A stretch of DNA of 15,372 nucleotides from JACMJP01 sp046160675 (GTDB taxonomy: Bacteria; Bacteroidota; Bacteroidia; Chitinophagales; BACL12), in the NCBI GenBank assembly GCA_046160675.1, contig JBJXHH010000032.1:1-15372 (forward strand). Direction: 5' to 3'. Positions 1 through 6,618 of this stretch are shown here, piece after piece. The translations under genes and the position numbers were made by a program. Position 1 is the first letter of the stretch, and each line of letters begins with the position of its first letter. A model generated the notes under the pieces. The model was given only the letters and a program-made list of their open reading frames with translations. It searched no databases and was not told where the DNA came from.

Positions 1-135
1 GATTTTGAACGCATGAAAAAGTTAATGAAAGAAAAAAACATTTTTGACGGGCGCAATGTTTTTGAACTCAAAGAAATGCAGGAACAAGGATTTTATTATG
101 ACAGTATCGGAAGAAAATTGATTGATGCAGTTTAA
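1..135 (+). CDS. ugd: UDP-glucose 6-dehydrogenase, C-terminal end (partial)
   Basis: This is the last 44 codons of a gene that begins left of the window, in frame 1 and ending in TAA. The peptide has the typical tail of UDP-glucose/UDP-N-acetyl-sugar dehydrogenases: an FDGRNVF segment (the conserved F/DGRN of the UDP-binding C-terminal domain) followed by GFYYDSIGRK, matching the family's G-F-x-Y-x-x-I-G-R ending. The family oxidises UDP-glucose to UDP-glucuronate with NAD+, supplying precursors for surface polysaccharide. Only the C-terminal domain is visible, so the exact substrate (glucose, or an N-acetylated sugar) cannot be decided. Its stop overlaps the start of the next gene by 11 bases. 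Confidence 0.8.
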   Translation, partial: DFERMKKLMKEKNIFDGRNVFELKEMQEQGFYYDSIGRKLIDAV

Positions 136-1282
136 AGATATAATCGCCCAGGATCAACTCAAGGCACAACTCACAAAATCCGTTCAGGAAAACCGTGTGA
201 GCCATGCTCAACTTTTCCTTGGCCCGGAAGGTTGCGGAAACCTGGCTATGGCAATCGCTTATGCACAGTACATCAATTGTGAAAATAGATCTGAGACAGA
301 TTCCTGCGGCATTTGTCCTTCATGTACTAAATCAGAAAAATTCATACACCCCGATATCCATTTTACTTTCCCCTTCATCAATGCAGATAAAAAAGAAAAA
401 TGCGCTGACTGGCTTCCGGAATGGCGGGAATTCTTGGTGAATATTGTTTACGGGAACTACAATGATTGGATACAGCAAATAAGCGCTGAAAATAAACAGG
501 GAAATATCAATGCTAAAGAATGCATGGATATTATTCATCGCCTGTCTTTCAAAACCTTTGAGGCGGAATATAAAATATTAATTCTCTGGCTACCTGAGTT
601 TTTGGAGAAAGAGGGAAACCGGCTTTTGAAAATTATTGAAGAACCTCCTGACAATACGATATTTCTTTTTGTTGCCAATGACGCAGATAAAATAATTAAT
701 ACAATTTTATCCAGGTTGCAATTGGTAAAATTCCCGAGGCTTAATGACTATTCCATTGCCATGCAAATTGAAAAAAACTATAACCTTACAGCCCAACAAT
801 CTAAACAGATTGCAGCAATGAGCGATGGTAACTTCAGGGAAGCAATGCAATTACTTTCATTCACTGAAAACGAGAATACAACAACTCTGCGGAGTTGGAT
901 GGAACATGTTTACAGGAGAAATATAAAAGAATTGTTTACCTGGAATGATGTGTTTGCAAAGTGGGGGAGGGAGAATCAAAAAAACTTTTTTCATTATTGC
1001 ATTCACTTTTTCAGAGAAGTATTATTGTTGCAAACAGGAACTGAAGAACTTGGAAGGCTAACGGATAATGAAATAAAAACCGCAGAAGGCTTGAGTAAGG
1101 TTTTATCTGTCGAAAAAACTATCGCCATTACAAACTTGTTAGATAAAGGTATCTATTTTGTTGAAAGGAATGCAAATGCTAAAATCTTAATTGCCTACTT
1201 ATCTTCCGAGATCATGTATATAGTACATGAAAATAATTCTTCATTTTATAGAAAGCCTTTTTTTGCAAAATGGACGGTTTAA
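125..1282 (+). CDS. holB: DNA polymerase III subunit delta' (clamp loader)
   Basis: This 385-residue protein is the delta' subunit of the clamp loader that places the beta sliding clamp on DNA. The N-terminal AAA+ domain (about 1-200) has a degenerate Walker A, GPEGCGN at 33-39, in which the nucleotide-binding Lys is Asn. This fits delta', which does not bind ATP. Four cysteines C52, C61, C64 and C67 have the same 9-3-3 spacing as the zinc module of E. coli delta'. SRLQ at 196-199 occupies the arginine-finger (SRC) position, and IIEEPP at 170-175 is also conserved. The C-terminal part (about 210-385) is the helical collar region. I chose ATG 125; a TTG lies one codon upstream at 122. The start overlaps the ugd stop, suggesting coupled transcription. 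A confusion with dnaX is unlikely because the Walker A Lys is missing. Confidence 0.9.
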   Translation: MQFKDIIAQDQLKAQLTKSVQENRVSHAQLFLGPEGCGNLAMAIAYAQYINCENRSETDSCGICPSCTKSEKFIHPDIHFTFPFINADKKEKCADWLPEWREFLVNIVYGNYNDWIQQISAENKQGNINAKECMDIIHRLSFKTFEAEYKILILWLPEFLEKEGNRLLKIIEEPPDNTIFLFVANDADKIINTILSRLQLVKFPRLNDYSIAMQIEKNYNLTAQQSKQIAAMSDGNFREAMQLLSFTENENTTTLRSWMEHVYRRNIKELFTWNDVFAKWGRENQKNFFHYCIHFFREVLLLQTGTEELGRLTDNEIKTAEGLSKVLSVEKTIAITNLLDKGIYFVERNANAKILIAYLSSEIMYIVHENNSSFYRKPFFAKWTV

Positions 1283-1330
1283 AAGGAGTATCTTAAGATC
1301 AGGGAGGAGAAGATTCAGAATATTTGCCAC

Positions 1331-1356
1331 AGGGAGTTATTTCGGCACTCCCTTTT
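1331..1356 (+). terminator. Weak intrinsic terminator downstream of holB
   Basis: A perfect 7-bp inverted repeat, AGGGAGT (1331-1337) and ACTCCCT (1347-1353), encloses a 9-base loop. The stem is followed by TTTTGACTTTT, an interrupted T tract. It lies 48 bases after the holB stop and before the ricT promoter-like box, the expected place for a terminator. The short U run makes efficiency uncertain. Confidence 0.5.
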
Positions 1357-1409
1357 GACTTTTAGAGCTAACCGAATCAACCAAATAACTGTTTCCACCA
1401 TTTTTCAAC

Positions 1410-1417
1410 TAAATTTG
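1410..1417 (+). promoter_or_regulatory. Bacteroidota -7 box upstream of ricT
   Basis: TAAATTTG matches the Bacteroidota -7 consensus TAnnTTTG exactly. It ends only five bases before the ricT ATG at 1423, so the transcript would start at or within a few bases of the start codon, giving a leaderless or nearly leaderless mRNA. I see no TTTG-type -33 element at the expected 18-20 base spacing. Confidence 0.4.
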
Positions 1418-1422
1418 CCTTT

Positions 1423-2697
1423 ATGAGTTGTTCAGGATGTAGTGTAGCGATTGCAGGTGGAAAACCTGAAGGATGCGGCAGTCATGGAAATTGTGCGACC
1501 GGGGGATGCAACCGTTTAAATACTTTCGACTGGCTATCACATCTGCCAGTGCCGGCAGATCAGCAGTTTCATATTCACGAGGTGAGCTTTAAAAATGGTT
1601 TACGTAAAGGCTTTTTTGTAAATAAGAATAAACTTGACGTTATGACCGGTGACATGGTAGCTGTAGAAACAGAAAGCGGGTATGATGTAGGGAAGATTTC
1701 ATTAAGCGGGGAATTGGTAAAGCTGCAAATGAAAAAACGTAAGGCAGATATCAAAGGAGAATACCCTAAAATTTTACGCAAAGCACATACAAACGATTTG
1801 CAAAAATTAGTGGAAGCCAGAAGCATGGAAGGCGCTACAATGCTACGATCAAGAGTACTGGCCAGGGAATTAAAATTAGAAATGAAAATCGGCGATGTTG
1901 AATTTCAGGGCGATAAAAAGAAAGCAACTTTTTATTATATAGCTGATGGCAGGGTAGATTTTCGTGAACTGATAAAACTTTACGCTAAAGAGTTTAAAGT
2001 AAAGATAGATATGCGGCAGATAGGTGCAAGGCAAGAAGCCGGAAAGATAGGCGGATTGGGAAGTTGCGGCAGGGAACTTTGCTGCAGCACCTGGTTACAG
2101 GATTTTAAATCCGTTTCAACAAACGCTGCTAGATATCAGAACCTTTCTATTAATCAAACAAAACTTTCGGGACAATGCGGCAGATTAAAATGTTGTTTGA
2201 ATTATGAATTGGATACATACTTAGATGCTTTGCAGGCATTTCCTGAAGCAGATGTTTTACAAACACAGCAGGGGGAGGCACACCTTGTAAAACGAGATAT
2301 ATTCAAAAAAACCATGGTGTATGAATTTCGCCATGGCGGTAAACAATACGTATTACAACTCGCCAATGTTCAGGAGATTCTTGAAAAAAACCGGCGCAAT
2401 GAAAAACCCGAGGGGTTAGAAACTTATTCAGTAGCTCCTGAACCGGCGGTAGAAGATGTTGAATTTGTAGATGTAACAGGACATGTATCTCTGAAAATTA
2501 TTGAAAAAGCCTCGCAAAAAAGAAAACAAAAAGATCAAAGAAACAGAAATCAGCAACAGCAGAATATCCCCCCCCAAACCACCTCCCAGCGCCCAGACAA
2601 CCGGAATCAACATCAGCAAAAACGGAACCAGCAGGACCGGAATTCTCAAAACAGACGGGACAACAATAAAAATCGGGATAATCGTGATAAGAGGTAA
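1423..2697 (+). CDS. ricT: RicT-like PSP1-domain iron-sulfur protein
   Basis: This 424-residue protein belongs to the PSP1/RicT (YaaT) family. In Bacillus, RicT joins RicA and RicF in a cytoplasmic Fe-S complex affecting mRNA maturation and development; its role in Bacteroidota is not settled. Residues about 45-275 form the PSP1 core, with the signature GGLGSCGRELCC (C215, C220, C221) and a second cluster QCGRLKCC (C252, C257, C258), the likely Fe-S ligands. An N-terminal segment adds five cysteines (C3, C6, C18, C24, C29), an extension I associate with Bacteroidota members. The last 65 residues (about 360-424) are a low-complexity, disordered-looking tail rich in Gln, Asn, Arg and Lys, which could bind RNA (inference). 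The gene overlaps gldH by 14 bases. A run of eight Cs lies in the tail region at 2568-2575. Confidence 0.85.
   Translation: MSCSGCSVAIAGGKPEGCGSHGNCATGGCNRLNTFDWLSHLPVPADQQFHIHEVSFKNGLRKGFFVNKNKLDVMTGDMVAVETESGYDVGKISLSGELVKLQMKKRKADIKGEYPKILRKAHTNDLQKLVEARSMEGATMLRSRVLARELKLEMKIGDVEFQGDKKKATFYYIADGRVDFRELIKLYAKEFKVKIDMRQIGARQEAGKIGGLGSCGRELCCSTWLQDFKSVSTNAARYQNLSINQTKLSGQCGRLKCCLNYELDTYLDALQAFPEADVLQTQQGEAHLVKRDIFKKTMVYEFRHGGKQYVLQLANVQEILEKNRRNEKPEGLETYSVAPEPAVEDVEFVDVTGHVSLKIIEKASQKRKQKDQRNRNQQQQNIPPQTTSQRPDNRNQHQQKRNQQDRNSQNRRDNNKNRDNRDKR
2568..2575 (+). repeat. C8 homopolymer inside ricT
   Basis: Eight consecutive Cs encode the Ile-Pro-Pro stretch at the start of the low-complexity RicT tail. 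The gldH frame is open through this region, so loss of one C would move the RicT reading frame into the gldH frame and yield a RicT-GldH run-on. Such tracts are prone to slippage and to sequencing error. Confidence 0.7.
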
Positions 2698-3160
2698 ACT
2701 CCTGGAAATATCTTTTTTCTGCTTTAGCATCGCAATTTTTTTTACTGCATGCACAAAAAACAATTTGTACGATAAAAATGCTGCATTACCTCAGGGCCGA
2801 TGGCAGTACGGGGATGTAAAAAATTTTGAAGTAGATATTATAGATGCAGCCAGCAATTATAACCTTTTTGTAAATGTCAGGCACACTGACCAGTATAATT
2901 TTAATAACCTCTGGTTGATAATCACAACCACTTACCCGGATAGTACGACAAGGCAGGATAAAGTAAACATTGAACTTTCTGAATCTGACGGCAACTGGAC
3001 AGGTACTTGTGTAGATGGCATTTGCTACAATTCAATTCTAGTTCAATCAGATTTTACATTTCCTCAAAAAGGAAATTACACTTTCGCAATAGAACAAGAT
3101 ATGCGAATAAACACCATCACTGAAATTCTTGATATCGGATTGAAGATTGAAAAACTCTGA
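2684..3160 (+). CDS. gldH: Gliding motility lipoprotein GldH
   Basis: The product, 158 residues with the chosen GTG start, resembles GldH, a lipoprotein required for gliding in Flavobacterium and linked to T9SS function. Visible features are a lipoprotein signal peptide with lipobox FTAC (Cys23 would be lipidated), then the family pattern: LYDKNAALPQGRW near the mature N-terminus, NYNLFVNVRHTDQYNFNNLWL in the middle and DIGLKIEKL at the C-terminus. The frame stays open about 180 bases upstream across the ricT tail, but the longer protein would be Pro/Lys-rich with an internal lipobox, so a start near 2684 is more sensible. No ATG lies between the overlap and the signal peptide. The 14-base overlap with ricT suggests translational coupling. 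The ricT-gldH order is one I recall as common in Bacteroidota. Confidence 0.82.
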   Translation: MIRGKLLEISFFCFSIAIFFTACTKNNLYDKNAALPQGRWQYGDVKNFEVDIIDAASNYNLFVNVRHTDQYNFNNLWLIITTTYPDSTTRQDKVNIELSESDGNWTGTCVDGICYNSILVQSDFTFPQKGNYTFAIEQDMRINTITEILDIGLKIEKL

Positions 3161-3165
3161 TATTG

Positions 3166-3199
3166 GGTATTTCAGGTAAACAAGATACCTTCGTTTACC
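3166..3199 (+). other. Interleaved inverted repeats (possible pseudoknot) in sulfatase leader
   Basis: GGTAT (3166-3170) can pair with ATACC (3185-3189), and GGTAAAC (3175-3181) with GTTTACC (3193-3199). The two pairings interleave, the topology of an H-type pseudoknot or of two alternative hairpins. There is no following T tract, so it does not look like a terminator. It lies between the gldH stop and the sulfatase start, 41 bases before the ATG. Chance occurrence is possible. Confidence 0.3.
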
Positions 3200-3240
3200 A
3201 TAAAACCTCACATAGTTGAAGAAAATTCAAAAATTTCAAC

Positions 3241-5751
3241 ATGAGAAAACATAACATCATCATTCTTTTCTTTTGTGTATGCTTAGTATTGCACACCCAA
3301 GCTCAAACTGAAAAACCTAATTTCCTTTTTGTCATTGTTGATGACTTGAATGACTACATTGAAGGTTACCAAGGACATCAGCAGACATTAACACCCAACC
3401 TTTTGGAACTGCAAAGCTCAGGCGTAACTTTTCTTAATGGTTTTTGTAATGCACCAGGCTGTGCTCCTTCCAGAACAAGTATGCTTTCGGGTAAAGATCT
3501 GGAATACACACAAGTGTATAAAAATGAAGGATACAATTATATATTCAGGGAAAATTTTACAATTGAAAAAAACAATGCTGAAGTATTCACTTTGCCCGAG
3601 ATATTAAAAGATTCAGGTGGATACTATACATATGCTATTAATAAAATATTTCATAATGATTCTCATAACGACTATGATAACATAACAAGTGATGGCTGTG
3701 CAAAGAACCTTTCCTGGAACCGGATGCATACCTTTAATGAAGATCTGTTGTTGGATGTGGCAGATCTGAATAGTTATAATGGTACATTTGATTGGGGTGC
3801 CATTGCTGATTCACTTGAACCTTACCTCGAGGATGTTATTGTTGCTGATTCTGCCATTTCCTTTATTCATAATTATGCCAGTGGAACTGCTAATACATGC
3901 GACAAACCTTTTTTTCTTGCGCTTGGACTTAGTTATCCTCATGGCGCCAGGTATGTTCCGCATAAATACTTTTTGCCGTATTATACAAATAGCTTCTTTG
4001 AAGAACCATTTGTGTACAGTTACAATCACCCTGCTGATGCTAATCCATACAATGGGGTACTACTCGCTCCTCAACCGGAACCTCCCTATGCTGATTATGA
4101 AGCATTACCAGAAGGAGGAATTGCCCAGGGGTTAGCTAATATGGGCAACTTTTACGAAAACCTTGAATTGTATCTTGATACATTATCAATGATCCCCATA
4201 CTAAGTGACACTTTAAGTAGTGACGAAAGAAAAAACATCCTTAGCCTTACTGTACAGGGGGCATATGCAATGGCATATTTGGCAGCAGTACGTTTTGCTG
4301 ATTATCAGTTGGGAAGGATAGTGGCGGCGTTACAATCCTATCCTGAATTGATGGAAAATACAATAATAGTTGTAGTTAGCGATCATGGGTTTTCTCTAGG
4401 TGAAAAAAGACATTGGACAAAATGGAGTCTATGGGATACTGATTTACGCATCCCTTTTATTATTGTCCATCCGGATGCTCAGGCAGGAGCCGTGAGTTAC
4501 AACTCAGTTTCTTTGCTTGATATTTTTCCTACCGTTTGTTCCTGGTCAAATACAGCAGTCCCTCATTTTACTGATGGCACTGACTACCTTGATGGGGTTG
4601 ATATTTCTGATATTGTAGAAAATCCTGAGCTTGTTACGGAGAGACCTGTTTTAGCAACAACTAAGAATACAGGTGGTGCGGCCGCATGTTTTCCGTTTTT
4701 TTCTGTACGGAACAAACAGTTTCATTACATCCAATACAGGTGGAATAATGACGGGTCGTTTCAAAATTCATATTGTGATACAACAACTAGAATTATTGAA
4801 GAAGAACTATATGATGTTGGAGAAAAAAGAGAAAATGATGGTAATGAGTGGAACAATCTTGCATCAGATGCAAATTATCATATTGTAAAAAAATACCTGC
4901 AACAGTGGTTTCCGGGAAACACAAAATATAATGAACGTACGTATGCAATTTCTATAAATGAGGAAACAGCAAACTGTGTTTATCAAATTACAGATACACT
5001 AAGATTGCAGGCGCAAATATTTGACATAGACGGGAACGAACTCTCTGAAGTGCCAATAGGGAAGCATCTGGTTTGGTTAACCAGCATCCATGCAGACACA
5101 GTATTTGATTTACAACATGTTCTTGCCTTGTCTGACATACCATCTGTAGCTAGTGGTGAAAAAACATTAGAATTTCTCTATCTCGTACTTTATAACAGCG
5201 ATTATTCTGTAATTGAAGGCCTTGCCCTCAAAAAAATAGCACTTGAAAATGATGCATCAGCAAGTATAACATTTGATGCTTATGCAATCGATCAGGAAGT
5301 ATTTATTACCAATATTCATTACCCGGAAGTAATGGGCAGTATTACCTGGGATTTTGGGGATGGGTACACTTTCACAGGGAATGAGCCGCCTGCGCATCTG
5401 TATACCGATACCGGAACCTACATGTTAGCCTGTACAGCTTTCCTTCAAGGAACAGACACCTGTTTAATTCAAGCCTCACAATCTATAACACTTGGCAGCT
5501 CACCTTATGTTATTACAATATATCCTAACCCAGCATCAGAACTGTTGCTTGTTCATTTCTCACCCAATATATTTGAGGTTACACTTACAATTACTGATAT
5601 AACAGGGAAGGTTTTAATTGATAAGTACTTTGAAAAGCAAACAATAGAAACTCTTAAGCTGGATGTTTCAGAATTTGAAAGCGGTATGTATGTAATACAA
5701 TTAAAGAATGCTGAGTTGGAAGAATCAAAATTGTTTGAAGTGATGCAATAA
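3241..5751 (+). CDS. Secreted sulfatase, iduronate-2-sulfatase-like, with PKD and T9SS sorting domain
   Basis: This 836-residue enzyme should hydrolyse sulfate esters, probably on a polysaccharide or glycosaminoglycan, outside the cell. A signal peptide (about 1-21, ending TQA-Q) precedes the sulfatase domain (about 25-560). Catalytic features are metal ligands D34 and D35, the formylglycine motif CAPSR at 74-78, NKIFH (K135, H138), PH at 233-234, metal pair D381-H382 and K394 in HWTKW. The DDLND opening and these blocks are closest to the iduronate-2-sulfatase-like group. An unassigned domain follows (about 565-670), then a PKD domain (about 675-752, WDFGDG at 703-708) and a T9SS type A C-terminal domain (about 757-836, opening with YPNPASE). 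Maturation needs a formylglycine-generating enzyme, encoded downstream of the paralogous sulfatase. The stop lies two bases from the stop of the convergent exonuclease gene. The true substrate cannot be read from the sequence. Confidence 0.9.
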   Translation: MRKHNIIILFFCVCLVLHTQAQTEKPNFLFVIVDDLNDYIEGYQGHQQTLTPNLLELQSSGVTFLNGFCNAPGCAPSRTSMLSGKDLEYTQVYKNEGYNYIFRENFTIEKNNAEVFTLPEILKDSGGYYTYAINKIFHNDSHNDYDNITSDGCAKNLSWNRMHTFNEDLLLDVADLNSYNGTFDWGAIADSLEPYLEDVIVADSAISFIHNYASGTANTCDKPFFLALGLSYPHGARYVPHKYFLPYYTNSFFEEPFVYSYNHPADANPYNGVLLAPQPEPPYADYEALPEGGIAQGLANMGNFYENLELYLDTLSMIPILSDTLSSDERKNILSLTVQGAYAMAYLAAVRFADYQLGRIVAALQSYPELMENTIIVVVSDHGFSLGEKRHWTKWSLWDTDLRIPFIIVHPDAQAGAVSYNSVSLLDIFPTVCSWSNTAVPHFTDGTDYLDGVDISDIVENPELVTERPVLATTKNTGGAAACFPFFSVRNKQFHYIQYRWNNDGSFQNSYCDTTTRIIEEELYDVGEKRENDGNEWNNLASDANYHIVKKYLQQWFPGNTKYNERTYAISINEETANCVYQITDTLRLQAQIFDIDGNELSEVPIGKHLVWLTSIHADTVFDLQHVLALSDIPSVASGEKTLEFLYLVLYNSDYSVIEGLALKKIALENDASASITFDAYAIDQEVFITNIHYPEVMGSITWDFGDGYTFTGNEPPAHLYTDTGTYMLACTAFLQGTDTCLIQASQSITLGSSPYVITIYPNPASELLLVHFSPNIFEVTLTITDITGKVLIDKYFEKQTIETLKLDVSEFESGMYVIQLKNAELEESKLFEVMQ

Positions 5752-5753
5752 GT

Positions 5754-6515
5754 TTAACGCACCTCCAGCAACATGGGGCAATGATCGCTGTGCATTGCAT
5801 CAGGCAAAATAGTTGTGGAAACTAATCTATCAACCAGGTTATTAGTAACAGTAATATAGTCAATTCTCCATCCTTTGTTATTAGCTCTTGCATTTGCACG
5901 AAAACTCCACCAGGTATATTGATGCGGATTTTTGTTAAGTTGTCGAAATGCGTCTGTAAATCCATTTGCAAAAAATGTATCCATCCAGGTTCTTTCTTCG
6001 GGTAAAAATCCGCTGGAATTTTTGTTCCCCTTCGGATCATGAATATCAATTTCTTTATGCGCTATATTGTAATCTCCGCATACTATTAGTTTTTTCCTAT
6101 CCTTCTCAATTTTTTTCAAATACCCTAAAATAAAATCTAGAAATTCATACTTTACCCCTTGCCTCACTTCGCCGGTTGTACCAGAAGGAAAATAGATACT
6201 GAAAACTGAGATGTCACCAAAATCGCAACGAATCACCCGTCCTTCTTTATCATACGCAGGATTGCCGCAGCCATATTCTACATGATCGGGTTTTTGCTTA
6301 CTGAAAATGGCAACTCCACTGTATCCTTTTTTTTCTGCAGGAAACCAATACGCATGAAACCCCAGCTTGTCAAAAACAGATACATCAATTTGTGAAGGCT
6401 CAGCTTTCAACTCCTGGACGCATACAATATCAAACTTATTTTTATCCAACCAATCCAGCCAACCCTTGTTCAAGGCGGCTCTTATACCATTTAAGTTATA
6501 GGTTACAATCTTCAA
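5754..6515 (-). CDS. xth: Exodeoxyribonuclease III / AP endonuclease
   Basis: This 253-residue protein of the exonuclease III family cleaves at abasic sites and removes 3' blocking groups in base excision repair, in the cytoplasm. All catalytic landmarks are present: N7 (YNLNGIR), E35 (QELK), Y108 (YFPSG), D148 and N150 (GDYN), D219 (RIDY) and D244-H245 (SDH). The start is TTG at 6515: the family always begins MKI-x-(T/S)-YN, an in-frame stop lies five codons upstream, and no ATG is available between. It has its own good promoter upstream. It sits between the two paralogous sulfatases on the opposite strand and looks unrelated to them functionally. Confidence 0.95.
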   Translation of the reverse strand: MKIVTYNLNGIRAALNKGWLDWLDKNKFDIVCVQELKAEPSQIDVSVFDKLGFHAYWFPAEKKGYSGVAIFSKQKPDHVEYGCGNPAYDKEGRVIRCDFGDISVFSIYFPSGTTGEVRQGVKYEFLDFILGYLKKIEKDRKKLIVCGDYNIAHKEIDIHDPKGNKNSSGFLPEERTWMDTFFANGFTDAFRQLNKNPHQYTWWSFRANARANNKGWRIDYITVTNNLVDRLVSTTILPDAMHSDHCPMLLEVR

Positions 6516-6528
6516 GTATATTTTTTTT

Positions 6529-6558
6529 CAAAAATACAATTTAGCAAGCTAATGCAAA
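6529..6558 (-). promoter_or_regulatory. Bacteroidota-type promoter of the exonuclease III gene
   Basis: Read on the minus strand, TTTG (6558-6555) is followed by an 18-base spacer and TATTTTTG (6536-6529). This matches the Bacteroidota primary sigma pattern of TTTG at -33 and TAnnTTTG at -7. Transcription would start near 6523-6526, roughly 10 bases before the TTG start codon. It is the only box in the window for which I found both elements at good spacing. Confidence 0.65.
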
Positions 6559-6618
6559 ATACAACCTGTTAACACGACAATTAATCTTTATTTTTACAGA
6601 ATATTAAAGATTCTCCTT

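Noticed and set aside
125..1282. dnaX (tau/gamma) instead of holB
   Set aside because: The Walker A lysine is replaced by Asn and the length and zinc-Cys spacing fit delta'.
2501..2683. A longer GldH beginning inside ricT
   Set aside because: The upstream extension is Pro/Lys-rich, overlaps a well-supported RicT tail and would bury the lipobox signal peptide in the interior of the protein.
6593..6600. TATTTTTA as a promoter -7 box for the second sulfatase
   Set aside because: The last base breaks the TAnnTTTG pattern and no -33 TTTG is seen at proper spacing, so I did not list it.
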